A stretch of DNA of 64,000 nt from assembly GCA_035610835.1 (NCBI GenBank), contig CM069447.1, forward strand, positions 61,015,048 to 61,079,047. The letters are read 5' to 3'. The DNA comes from Ophiura sarsii (lineage: Eukaryota; Echinodermata; Ophiuroidea; Amphilepidida; Ophiuridae). Both the position numbers and the translations under genes were made by a program. Of the stretch, positions 49,086 through 60,046 are shown piece by piece. A model generated the notes under the pieces. The model worked only from the letters and a program-made list of their open reading frames with translations. It ran no database searches and was not told the DNA's origin. Every line of letters starts with the position of its first letter. Within the stretch, counting starts at the first letter, position 1.

Positions 49086-49847
49086 GAAAGTCAATTTGTT
49101 ATGAATAGTATTATTGATCATTGGGCAAACCACATCTCGGTAAGGTATCGGTAAAAGCATATCACGTTATCAAATATAGCAGAGGGCACACCACCATATA
49201 CAAGTTTGCATTCTGGCAATACCCGACAGTGTTTAAAATTAAAATAGACCCCCCCATCAATGTTAACGTCCTAGATAAAGGTAAGCAAGTGCAGTAAATG
49301 TACCTACGTGTTTCATAATTTGGAATTCATAGGTTAATTTCTCCACATTAGGTTCACAATCTCGATCTTTTTCTTGACTGCTATTCTTTTACACGATTTA
49401 ACGGTTTTCACCAAAACAATGATTTGAATGAACCAGTTTGCACTAAAGGTGAAAGAAATTAACCACACAAAGCAATGTTTGGAAGACCTATTCAATTCAT
49501 GGCACTAAAATGTCAATTCATAAAGTTACCATTATGTTGCTTTTTCATTATAGACCTCGTTCCATTTCCAATGTTCACACCTTATTTTGTTAAAATTCCT
49601 CTAAAAAACACCAGCTTATAAAACGTTTCTGTTCTGTACCACTTTGTCTTACTATTTACAATCACAACTGGGTATTGCCTTTCGAATTCGGTGTTTAATT
49701 CCCAATTCGTATCACGATGTCCAAAGTATGATTAAAACACAGGGTATCGCTGTACTTTTCTTGAATGCTACCGAGTTCTTCCTTATCAAATTGAGTTGTT
49801 ATTGCACTGAAAACATGCTACATGTATCTTGTTTTTAAATAGTGTAC
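49086..49847. other. Unassigned intergenic sequence
   Basis: No feature supported. Confidence 0.4.
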
Positions 49848-50734
49848 TTTATGTCCCATATACTAGTATTATAGCAGTATCGTTCAATACTGGAACATAA
49901 AGGTTGTCAGTATCGGTCGATACTGGTACGATTTTACTGTTCCACACCAGATTGTGTTCCAGTATCGTGCGATACTGGAACGTTTTAACACTTTCCACGC
50001 GGCTATTATTTTTACCATACACACTACATATTTTTAGAAACCTTTCCCAACTATCAAAGTCTATCTAAAGTATTACTGAACCTATACTAGGAATGTTTGT
50101 ACTTAATGTAATGCATTTCTCAGGGCAATTCCAAATATGGCGATGAAAGTCAATATTTTTGACATTTTTGAAACATTTTGTGAAATTTTTGAATGTCGTC
50201 TGCAGCCGCCTGCCGCGTGGAAAGTGTTAAGGTTCCAGTATAAGTATCGATTGATACTGGTACACGTGATACCATTGAGATTTGTCCCAATATTGAACGA
50301 TCTAGTACAGTCCAGAATCTGGGACCTAAAGTACACTTTACCCTTGTTTTCGTCACAGAAATCTGTTGTTATTACTGTATTATTCTTGTAACTAGTGCCA
50401 AACTGATGACATACTGCGAGATGTATTCCACCATAGTAGTAATGTTCAGAATACATCATAGCGACCTTACCATTGGTGTACAGTTGGTTGGCTGAGATGT
50501 CAACAAGTTTGATTACATTACTCTGCCCTGGTTCCCCGATGATTCATGGCAAAAGTAGCCCCAGTTATTTCTTCAAAACACCGCCTATTATTAAACAATG
50601 GCATGTAAACATCCTTTAAAAGTAGCCTGAATGGGCTATCAAAGTACTTCAAATGTAGCCCAAGAAGACTACCAATTAGGTAATATTCTGTGACATTCGT
50701 AATGTGTCCCCTCCTTACGATTGTTTCCAACAAC
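49848..50734 (-). pseudogene. Broken coding remnant of unknown family, interrupted by a MITE
   Basis: Read on the minus strand, about 210 codons stay open apart from one frameshift at a GGG run (50,526-50,528) and the MITE at 49,989-50,226. First part includes HLKYFDSPFRLLLKDVYMPL; after the frameshift SANQLYTNGKVAMMYSEHYY, FCDENKGKVYFRSQIL; after the MITE VPVSTDT..VPVLNDT, then a TAA. Opening of the frame on both sides of the MITE argues that it was once coding. I do not recognise the family. A faint resemblance of LLLKDVYMPLFNN to axonemal dynein heavy-chain tails was considered and is weak; a viral or transposon structural protein is equally possible. No intron sites were found. Confidence 0.45.
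49989..50226 (-). mobile_element. CACTTTCC/TTAA MITE, copy 6, inside a coding remnant
   Basis: 238 bp with TTAA at 49,985-49,988 and 50,227-50,230; both ends intact (CACTTTCCACGCGG and complement). The two flanks read as one continuous frame on the minus strand if the element and one TTAA are ignored. Confidence 0.88.
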
Positions 50735-50813
50735 CTACAATCAAGGAACATAATAGGTTTTTTTTCTTCCGTAATTAGGCCAAAGTGTGCCAACCTTTTG
50801 TCCTTGATTGTAG
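50735..50813. mobile_element. 79-bp mini-element with CTACAATCAAGGA ends
   Basis: CTACAATCAAGGA at left and TCCTTGATTGTAG at right, perfect complements. May be an internally deleted mariner-type element at the edge of the coding remnant. Sequence 50,814-51,180 is unassigned; GGGCGCGATCATCT (minus strand) recurs near 63,225 on the + strand. Confidence 0.5.
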
Positions 50814-51179
50814 ATACAATGATACAATATATGGAACTAAATACACGCAAGCACGCAGCACAGAGATGATCGCGCCCGGATTTTACGCAAAACGCTGCTA
50901 CAGTGTGTTCGTTCTATTTTAATTCCAAATGGATTTGAAACATCGCTGTTCTGCTGCTCAGCGTATACTGGATACTGTTGCGTGATTGGGTGATCACGTT
51001 GACTGACATACGAGCCGTACACCATAGGCTTCTGTTGAACCGGGGGAGGGGGCTTACCATGGCTATATATAATGTATCATCAGCGGCGCGATCGGAGAGG
51101 AGTGAGCGGCGCGTTTTACGGCATGGGGTTCTCTGAGGTTTCAGTTTTTTATCTAAAATGGTCCAGACTCAAATCCTTC

Positions 51180-52130
51180 TCGCGAATTAGTTTCAATGTT
51201 TTTTAAAACAATCAAGCTTAACGAGATGAAGCATTACATATTTAAAATAGTTCGCATGAAGCGCGCACAAAGGTACTATTTTAACACTAAAACGGTATAG
51301 AACATCTTGTTTAACTTGAATAATAAAACATTCAAACCAATCCCCGCGTAGCGCGCTAACATTTGCTATTTTAACACTAAAACGGTCTAGAACATCTTCA
51401 TGGAACCATTTTGTTAAGCTTGAATAAAAAAACACATTAAAACTCGCACACAGCTCGCAAAAATTAGCTATTTTAACACTAAAATGTTCAAAAAAACGTT
51501 CCTGAATCCATTTTGTTAAGCTTGAATAATACAACATTACTTACAACATTACTAATTCGCGCGAAGTGCGCAAAATTTGTTATTTTACACTAAAAAGGAC
51601 CAGAAAATGTTCCTGAAACCATGTTGATAAGCTTCATTAATTCAACATTGAAACTAATTTGCGCGAAACGATCAGAAATTGGCGATTTTAACACTAAAAA
51701 TGAACAGAAAATTGGCTATTTTAGAAAACCCACTAAAATGGTCCAGAAAACGTTCCTGAAAACATTTTGTTAAACTTGAATAATTAACATTCAAAACTAA
51801 TTCCCGCCAAATGAGCAAAAATTGGCAATTCTATACTGTAACCATCTTGTTAAGCATAAACAACTAAACCTTGAAACTAATACGCGCGAAGCGAACACAA
51901 ATTGTCTTCTGTAATACAAAAAATGTCCAGAATACATTCCTCAAGCCATCATGTTTCAGCTTGAATAATTAAACAATGACACAGATTCGCTCGAACGCGC
52001 AAACATGTCTAGTTGTCTAACTTAAATGTTCCAGAAAACTTTCCCGAAACCATGTTGTTGTTAAGCTTGAATAATTAAAAGTTGAAAACATTGAAACTGA
52101 TTCGCGCAAATATGTGGCATGCTGTGGGTC
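51180..52130 (+). repeat. Degenerate ~105-bp tandem array, ~8 units
   Basis: TTGTTAAGCTTGAATAAT recurs near 51,313, 51,419, 51,521, 51,631, 51,774, 51,959 and 52,065. Units also carry TTTTAACACTAAAAYGGTC and a self-complementary GCGCGAAGYGCGC core. Minus-strand open frames across it are repeat artefacts. Confidence 0.8.
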
Positions 52131-53237
52131 CCCCATGGTTATGACACAGGGGGAATTCTGTCGTCGTCGGGATTCAGACAAGACAATCAAATTTGATAAG
52201 CCAAACATATTCTGCCACAACTATCAAGTGGCGCATATAATTCAATATGTTTTTTGTATTGGACCGATATGAGCAGGGACAAACACATCATTTTAATGTA
52301 TTCATATTCAACAACGTTATTGAGACCCCTGTTCAAAACTCCCGCCAACGGAAACACTACTAATTCCATGGCTATACAAAAGTAGCATTTCGCATTACGC
52401 TAAGCTAGGATAATGTTCGCTAAAAGGATTTTATAACAATCAATGTTAAAGCTCGGCCATGTGTTTGGAGCTTTAATCATGGATCATTGTTATACATTCT
52501 GTATCTACTATTTCCATGATTCAATGCATGCCCCATCCTAGATCATAACATAAACAAATAGTACAATTATGATGAATAAAGAACTTTCATCATGCAAGGA
52601 AGTGTTGACTGAATCAAGTCATGACAATGGCCTTTCTTCCGCTACTGTTTGGCAGAATATTTCCTCATGTTTACAGTAAAAAGGTCACACTGAGTCCCCA
52701 CGTCGCTTAACAGACTGTAACAAAGAAGTTATACAATTGCAATTTCATTTTTAACACAATATTAAAAGCATGCAATGTCAAAATCATTTACACTCTGTAG
52801 TAACCGATGTGTTGACTACCAGAATAATTTACTTGGTCTTTATTAACTGGTTGTGTGTTAAAATTTTGACCAATCTACTATAGTCGTCTATAAATCGGGT
52901 TGGGCCATTTTCAGCATAGAATACAGTCTTGTTTGTTGACATTAAATGCTTAGGGTATCATGCGAGGATAATAAAGAGAACTACATACCTTTTTTAAATA
53001 TTTCATTTCAATAAATAAATTCATGAAGTTGAATTAATAAATAATAATATCTTGATCAATTTCGTTGAGTCCAGAAATAATGAAATTGTTCATGATTCCT
53101 CCTGATATGGTACCAATCCTGAAACCACCATAGACGAGATGGAGCCAATCAATTGAACAGGTATCTTCTATGTGCTAACAACTCAGGTATCACCGTGTTG
53201 TTAAACAGATCAAGGTAGGGTTAATCATTCATGTACC
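52131..53237. other. Unassigned intergenic sequence
   Basis: No gene or repeat supported. Confidence 0.4.
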
Positions 53238-53601
53238 TGTGGGATGTAAAAACACCCCTACACTAATAATGGTATTGTCCAGATTGGTTATTAGAATAAG
53301 CATTATTTATATTGATTTGAGCCAATTAGCGCTCAGATCGTGAATAACCATTAGCCAATCACAACTGGGCGCTGAGTTGACGAGCGGGCTTCGCCAAGAG
53401 ATTTTCTTTATCTCTCGTCTTGTACCTTGTCGACTGCAGTCCTGTCTTGTATTCGTCTCATCATTTTGATTGTAAATCTTTGTATACTTTGGAGCATCGT
53501 ATTCTTTAATAAACTGCCAGATAATGGCGACGAAATGTATCAAGTTGTGATATAGACTACTCCTTTATACTGTAAGAAACCAACGAGAAACGTCTCTTAC
53601 A
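53238..53601 (+). mobile_element. Probable LTR of a retrotransposon (solo or remnant)
   Basis: Starts TGTGGGATG, ends TCTTACA (TG..CA termini). AATAAA at 53,508-53,513 is in the position of an LTR poly(A) signal. The next bases, ATTGGTAGCAGCGG at 53,602-53,615, look like a tRNA primer-binding site with the usual TGG start. No gag-pol follows and no second LTR was found, so this is a remnant. The left boundary is a guess. Confidence 0.45.
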
Positions 53602-53615
53602 ATTGGTAGCAGCGG
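53602..53615 (+). other. Candidate primer-binding site
   Basis: ATTGGTAGCAGCGG directly after the LTR end; the form TTGGTAGCAG is seen at primer-binding sites of several Ty3/Gypsy- and BEL-type elements. Confidence 0.4.
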
Positions 53616-53869
53616 TGCTGAACTCACCGAAAAAGACTGGCGATAAATTGAGACTGCCGAATTCGACAGACTATTATTCACACGAGGTATTTGACATTTT
53701 ATCATTTGTGTAGGCCATACGATATAAATAATAATAAATAATAATAATGGCAGCTTGTAATGCGCCAACATTCAACAAAAGTGTTGCTCCAGGCGCATCG
53801 ACACAACATTGCAAAACAAAATTAGTGCAAAATTCTTAATGAAGGAAAACCGTCATCACTTCAACACAA

Positions 53870-54740
53870 CAACAACAACAACAATGGTAGCGTTGACATG
53901 GTTGAACTAATGACAATCCCCACTCACAATGTGAACAATGCCACAAATAATAACGTACACATACAGAACATAAAAATTCACAAAAACATTAATCAAAGAA
54001 ATCACTCTCAGATTTCATAATTAAAGTCTTTAACAATGTTTTGAATGAATCCACAGATTCTGCAGTTTTTACAGACTCCGGAAGCTTATTCCATAAGCGA
54101 GGTGCAGCACATAAAAAAGAACGTGATCCACAGGATTTTGTAAATCGCGGTTCAGTGAAAAGTATTTTGCTGTTCGAACGCAATTGTCTATCTTGCTTGT
54201 ATGGAGTTAGAAGATTTGAGATATACAATGGTGACATATTAATAGTTGATCTATAAACATAAATAAGTATTTTGAAGATAATTCTGTCCTTGATTGGAAG
54301 CCAATGTAGATCTCTTAGAACTGGTGTGATATGTTCAGTTCGTTTGGGGCATGTGATAATTCTAGCAGCTATATTTTGTAAGCGACTGAGACGCTTGATC
54401 TGAAGATTCGGGAGTCCATAAAGCATAGAATTTCCCATGTCAAGGCGCGATGTAACAAATGCATGGACGAGTTGTTCAGTAGCATCATTTGTGAGGTATT
54501 TTCTGATAAGTCCTATGTTACGAAGATGAAAAGAAGATGATCTGCAAATCGCAGAAATATGATGATTCAGTGTCATGTCCATATCAAAATAAGCGCCTAA
54601 ATTGCGAACTTTACTTGCTGGAACAATAGAAGAATTCCCAATACGTAAATGGGGTATATTTTCTTTGTCACGTAGACATTTAGATCCAAATACAATGAAT
54701 TCGCTTTTGTCATCGTTCAGTTTCAAAAAGGCGCAACAAA
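53870..54740 (-). pseudogene. 5'-truncated LINE, C-terminal reverse-transcriptase region (CR1/jockey-like)
   Basis: A minus-strand frame ending at 53,989 encodes the thumb/C-terminal part of a non-LTR retrotransposon ORF2. It begins LKLNDDKSEFIVFGSK, has the LHWLPI motif about two thirds in, and CAAPRLWNKLPESVK near the end, all in the order typical of CR1/jockey-group elements. About 245 codons are intact without stops, so the copy is relatively young. The catalytic YADD region and endonuclease are absent (5' truncation near 54,740). The 3' UTR reaches at least 53,870, where (TTG)n on the minus strand could be the tail. Confidence 0.85.
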
Positions 54741-54976
54741 GAGTATCAACCGATACTCCACGCAGAAGAGGAGCTGAATTTGTTTACCTACAAGTTATAA
54801 AAGCGTAAACAAGAATACCATCCGGTATTCGAGAGGATTTTCGAGTTCTTCCGTTTTTGATATACGATATATTTTCAAAAACAAGTGCCGTCCGGCATTG
54901 AAACAGATGGGAGATTAGAGAACTCTGGTTTTTGCCATACGTTATATTGAGCAAAAACTGACACCAACCGGTGTCA
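54741..54976. repeat. Tandem ~75-bp units each with two covarying hairpins
   Basis: Hairpin A occurs four times: GAGTATC-AACC-GATACTC (54,741-54,758), GAATACC-ATCC-GGTATTC (54,813-54,830), GTGCC-GTCC-GGCAT (about 54,885-54,898, one mismatch farther out), TGACACC-AACC-GGTGTCA (54,959-54,976). Hairpin B lies between them: GTTTAC..GTAAAC (54,782-54,809), GTTTTTGA..TCAAAAAC (54,853-54,882), GTTTTTGC..GCAAAAAC (54,928-54,958), the last two with a shared YATACGWTATATT loop. Stem sequences differ while pairing is kept. No known ribozyme or RNA family is recognised. Confidence 0.7.
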
Positions 54977-55970
54977 TATCAGATGGGGGTGGAGATTCGA
55001 CGATAATTCCTATAGCCCAGGGCGCTACCTGGATTCCTATTGCCTATCACTGGGCGCTACCTAGATGTTGGTTTGCCGAAAATCAGCAAGTTGCCTGAGA
55101 CAGCTGTGAAAAGAACATATGCACAAGTTTGCGGTATCAACTTCAAGACGTTCTGTGACTGGAGAGATTTTCGGGAACTTTGTACCTATTCTCTATCTGT
55201 GGATCTTTTTTTTTTTTTTTGGACATAAAATTTTGCTTACCCGTGCCGAAGCCCGGAGATATTCGTGCCGAAGACCGACGATATCCGTTCCGAAGACCGA
55301 AGATATTTGTACGTGGATTGATAAGGTAAACTAATAACGGTTCACTAAAAACATTGATATTGAATCGAAAGCATTTGAATGCTAAGACTTTCGACCGGAC
55401 AGAACTGTGATGAATTTAGCAATTGTGTATATACATTTTTCCGGCATAACACTCTCTTTCTCATGTTGATATTTAAATTTGTCACCCATACAAATTATAC
55501 GAGTGAAGTGGAATCGTCATGATCGTTGGTTATCCTATGACAATAACAAGATTGAGTGAAGTAGATTCGTTGTTAATCCTACAACTATAAAGTGAATTCA
55601 TCGAAGAGCGATCTTTGGTGCTCGGATGGGCAGGGGAGATGAGCAAAAATAAGATGTGCTGTCTTCTGGCGTATATTTGCTAGTTGTCGAAGGATCCCAT
55701 TTGATTCCAAACTCCGGTCGAACCTCATCTATAATGTGATTTGAAACAATTAAGCTGCCTTATGCAATAAAAATTCCATTAAAATGGAAAGTTGGCGGTC
55801 AAAAGGAAATTGCGATATATGGCAAATAGAAAGAGCAAAAATAGCTACATTTGTAAAATACGGCTTTTAGTTGCTAAAATTATGTGGCAGAAGAAGCAAG
55901 CGCATAGATGATAATTGTGCAAGATTCTTGCATGGCATTACTAGAAAGCAATATAAATTACAGCCATAGT
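54977..55970. other. Repeat-like leader and unassigned sequence
   Basis: Tandem GGGCGCTACCTRGAT (about 55,021 and 55,052) and three 22-bp units of GTGCCGAAGACCGACGATAT at 55,244-55,311. T14 at 55,207-55,220. No gene supported. Confidence 0.45.
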
Positions 55971-56068
55971 TTAGTGATAAACACGGTTTTGGCAGCATAA
56001 ATAAAAAATAATAAACAAAATACTGAATCAAATAAACAAATGAATAATTATGCAAATAAGTAATATTA

Positions 56069-56119
<51 letters not shown>

Positions 56120-56504
56120 ATATAGAAATAAATAGGTTATAAGCCAATAAATAAATTTAACATTAATTTAAGTTTTAAATATATGTCATATGTATTCAAT
56201 TTATTTGATCAATACATAAATAAATGTAGAAATAAATAGATGAGTAACATATATTTTTAAAAATACTTTTAAATAAATAGTTGAATAATTTTGTTAATAA
56301 ATAATAATATAAATCGAAAATTAAATTTTAAATCGAAAATATATGAATCAATAAACTAATGAATCAATACATAAATACACGCATATTAAAAATTAAAATA
56401 TTAAAAATTAAAATTATAAAATAAAGAAATTAAAACAAATAAACATGAGAAAACATTAATAAATAAAAAATGATTCAATAAATAAATGAATAATTATGTA
56501 GATA
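55971..56504. repeat. AT-rich low-complexity block with (AAAT)n
   Basis: AAATA-based simple sequence, cleanest at 56,072-56,122. It resumes after the next element (57,345-57,480). Confidence 0.8.
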
Positions 56505-57341
56505 AGGGACCGTTCATTATTTATGGTGGAGGGGGGTTGGGTAAAATATAGGGGGGGGGGGGGATGTAACTTTCATATGTTGAAATAGGGGGGGTTATGT
56601 AACTTTTTATTCTTAAACAGGGGGTTGTGTAACTTTTTCAAACTATAAAGATGGTGGTGATTGGAGTGATTTTAGAGGCTATTTTGGAGTGTAAATGCCA
56701 ATTTTTTGCACATTTTCTTACGACCTTTCAACTTCAAAACATGTAGGCTACTTATGATGAGACTACTTTCGTACAGCAAATCATTTTTGTGCACACCCTG
56801 CTCGGATGATCTGTTGGAAAAACACCTATATAATCATCAATGGTTGAAAACATTAGAGCCATGAGGTGTATAAAAACATGTTAATATAGCCTAGGCATAT
56901 AATTTGATTAAAAACGGTAATTTCTTGCATGCTTTTCACCTCGTCTCACTCTCAGCTCTGCACCAAAGCTCACAAGAATATTTCATACGTTTTTGTCTGG
57001 ATGTTCTAACTTTTTTTCGGGTTATAAAGACTCACAAAACACCCAAAATGTATAAATATATGACAAATGTTCCGCCTCGCTACGCTCGCAATGTAGTTAG
57101 TCATTAAATTATTGGCCGTTCAGAGGGCACAACCAACGAATCCATGGGCAAAAGAAAAATACATCCCCTAAGTATGTATGAGGGGGGGGGGGGGGGGGGG
57201 GGGGTTGTGTAAAAATCTATTGGTTAGTAGGGGGGTCATGTAATGTTCAGTTTCAGCTGTAGGGGGGGGGGGTAGGTAATTTTGACATACGAGTCTCGAA
57301 TTTGTCCCAACCCCCCTCCACCATAAATAATGAACGGTCCC
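56505..57341. mobile_element. 837-bp TIR element with TAA duplication
   Basis: Perfect ~36-bp inverted ends starting GGGACCGTTCATTATTTATG and continuing GTGGAGGGGGGTTGGG. TAA on both sides (56,502-56,504; 57,342-57,344). Poly(dG) tracts sit inside near both ends (56,551-56,563; 57,182-57,204; 57,262-57,272). TAA duplication with GG ends suggests PIF/Harbinger. No transposase. Confidence 0.8.
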
Positions 57342-57344
57342 TAA

Positions 57345-59385
57345 TTAATAATATAAAAAGTAAATAAGTAAATATAGAAATATAGAAATGAATACATTTT
57401 ACATTCAATTGAAGTTTTAAATATGTCATATATAATCAATTAATTTGATTAGAATTATATTCAATTTAATATGGCCAATATTCTTTAGTAAAACTATGGT
57501 TGAAGTAGAATTTATTTGTTTATTATATAAAAATTCCATTGAAATGGAATGGGGGCGATCCAAGAGAAAGAATCATGTTTTGTAACCATTTTCTGAAGCA
57601 TCTGTTCATTCTGTTGCATACCTAAATACCAGGGATATGGTGTATGTATCTTTCAAACAAACAAAAACACCCCAAATCAAAACACAACAGTCTAAAAATA
57701 GTACAGGAAATCAATAAAGTTGATGTGTGTGCATGGAGGGGGGGGGGGGGGGGGGGGTAACATCTGAAGAACAATCTAGGTATATATGACATCCACAACT
57801 CATTAAACAGCCCCAGGACAGTTGGGAGATTTCCCCTTAGTCAAACAAGATAAGCTATTATGTCTCTCTGTTGGGAGTCTAATAACATCTCTCTGATTGA
57901 ATTATCAAGGCTAAACAAATATATATAGCTTTGACTCCATCACAGACTGCAGGACTGTTAAAATAAACTGCATAGGTACATGTAATTTACAAAGACTACA
58001 CAATAATTTAGACAATTTTCCATATACTAAAAACAAAATGGCAGCCTCCATGTATATGTAGAAAGACCAAAATGTGGAAGAATATGCAATCCCATGCTAT
58101 AAGGTTGGCGGGCTTGGCCGGCCAACCAAAAACACACAACACTGTTCCAATGCATATTATTCTCGTCACACGCATGCACATAGCAGCTACGTCTAGTATA
58201 CTATTCAAAGAGAGACAAATATCGAACCATTTGCGCATTATCTGAAATCAAAAGGCTTTGAAATCGACACCTGTGATTTCGGCCTATGAATAGAATCACA
58301 AAGCTGAAAAAGATCGAAAGTGATGGACTTTTAACATTTAGCATAATGTAGGAGGCCACATTTAATTTGTATTTGCTATCTTGTAATGTTTCCAACAGTA
58401 AATAATGTTTATTTTTCAGGTTGGCCGGGCCTATAGTAAGATAAAATGGTTGTAAAATGATATGAAACTCCGTATCCCTATGTTCTGTCTGCATGTCCGA
58501 ATCAATCAGATTTCCTTGTTAAGTATAGAAAGAAACAAATACGCTTACAATGATATGGTATCGATATTTGAATGGTACGATTTTTATTTTCAAACAAATA
58601 TTATACAATTTCAACGTTGACAAACTAAATAAAGTTTATTTTCTGACTTGTAAAATAAAAGGTTGTCTTCATCGGGGTCTATCACTCTACATGTACCTGT
58701 TTATAGAAGCCTGTAGTACAGTAGAGCTTAAAAATGGCACCAAATAAGACATTAACGATGAGATGCAGCCAGTGCTTGCCAAATTGAAAGCATTTTTTGA
58801 AATGGAGAAATTGGAAGGGAAAGCTACCTGTCTTTGCAACGTCAATTAAACTGACTCTCATGGCACAACTTGGGTTATGATGATAAAAGTAGGGGGGGGG
58901 GGGTAACATAATTATTTTTTATTATGGCCGTTTTTCACTCTTCTGATTCCATCGATATTTTTGTCAGAAAATAGCCTCCTCTCCCAGTCAATGGAACGGC
59001 TGAGTCACGTGGTTGGAAGATCGGTCTCAGATGGATAGACTATAGTGATGACTATTCGGGTCTATTCCTCATGTCATAACAAGTTTGACAGATTCTTTGT
59101 CCACGTTTACAATTGGATAGTAAAAGTAATGTTTACAATCACCAGTGTGTATCTTGATATTTACATGAGAGTAAACAAAACCCTTTTTTCGGTTGATCAT
59201 CAATGTCTTATGGGATAGAATTATCTACTGTGTACAACCATTATACATATTGTGTGATATCTTGTGATTGTACCGTTTTATGACATAACAGTTGGCAAAG
59301 TTTGAATTGTAGGTATAAATTGTATTGTGGTTAATATATATGGTACAGTTCATACTTAGCCAACAATCATCTGTCCACAATCAAT
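57345..59385. other. Unassigned intergenic sequence
   Basis: Poly(dG) at 57,738-57,757 and 58,892-58,903. GGTTGGCGGGCTTGGCCGGC at 58,083 and GGTTGGCCGGGCC at 58,420 may be edges of a small repeat. No gene supported. Confidence 0.4.
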
Positions 59386-59556
59386 ATGCCACCACCACAA
59401 GGTGAATCATCACAGGATGAACATCCTCCTTCACCTGAAGATGTTACACCACAATTGAATCCAATGTATTTCCAATGTATAAGTCTAAACGGAAACGGCT
59501 ATATCAATCAGAATGGGCAGAGAGTGGCAGACCGTGGCTACAATTCCAATATATAA
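59386..59556 (+). CDS. Possible 56-residue peptide ORF or terminal exon, unknown
   Basis: ATG to TAA on the + strand. The protein is hydrophilic: a Pro/Gln/Ser/Glu-rich start (MPPPQGESSQDEHPPSPED), then NGNGYINQNGQRVADRG, with a single Cys and no signal peptide or membrane segment. A TATA-like TTAATATATATGG lies about 55 bp upstream. No family recognised. It could be chance; the composition and absence of repeat similarity are the only arguments for it. Confidence 0.25.
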   Translation: MPPPQGESSQDEHPPSPEDVTPQLNPMYFQCISLNGNGYINQNGQRVADRGYNSNI

Positions 59557-59625
59557 CCCAACTTGAATTATCAACTCAACATTTACATTTATATCATGTA
59601 CTACAATAAAAATATCTATATCTAT

Positions 59626-59687
59626 AAAAACTTGAACTTGAATATACATGTACTTACAAGTACATGTATATTCAAGTTCAAGTTTTT
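59626..59687. repeat. Perfect 30-bp-arm palindrome
   Basis: AAAAACTTGAACTTGAATAT.. through ACATGTACTT, then AC, then the exact complement. No mismatch in 60 paired bases. Confidence 0.95.
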
Positions 59688-59967
59688 TGTGGTCGAGATT
59701 CTCAATTTCAATATGTTTATAGTAATAGCTCCAAAGCTCCAACAACAGAAACTTCTGAAACTGAAAGAACAAAAGTTTGAAAATAACAAGATGATGATGG
59801 TGTGAGTGACGGTGATGTGATTACTTAGTATTAGTAACATATTCATGTTTTAAATGACTGTCATAATTGTGTACATTATAACAACTGTGACTTCTAGCGC
59901 GGCGCATAATCGCATTGGGTGTAGATTACTAAGTTAAACAAAATAAGCACATCAAATACGGGCAACT

Positions 59968-60029
59968 AAAAAATCTGCCGGGCAACCATAATTTCCTGCT
60001 TGGTTGCCCGGCGGACAACCAGATTTTTT
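59968..60029. repeat. Hairpin with GCCGGGCAACCA stem
   Basis: AAAAAATCTG / CAGATTTTTT outer and GCCGGGCAACCA / TGGTTGCCCGGC inner pairs, lying next to the end of the 60-61.4 kb repeat. May be a small MITE. Confidence 0.7.
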
Positions 60030-60046
60030 CCCTTAATTCGGACGCT

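Noticed and set aside
50518..50734. Identification as an axonemal dynein heavy-chain exon
   Set aside because: Only a short LLLKDVYMPLFNN-like stretch is suggestive. Length, flanking residues and lack of splice sites do not support a confident call.
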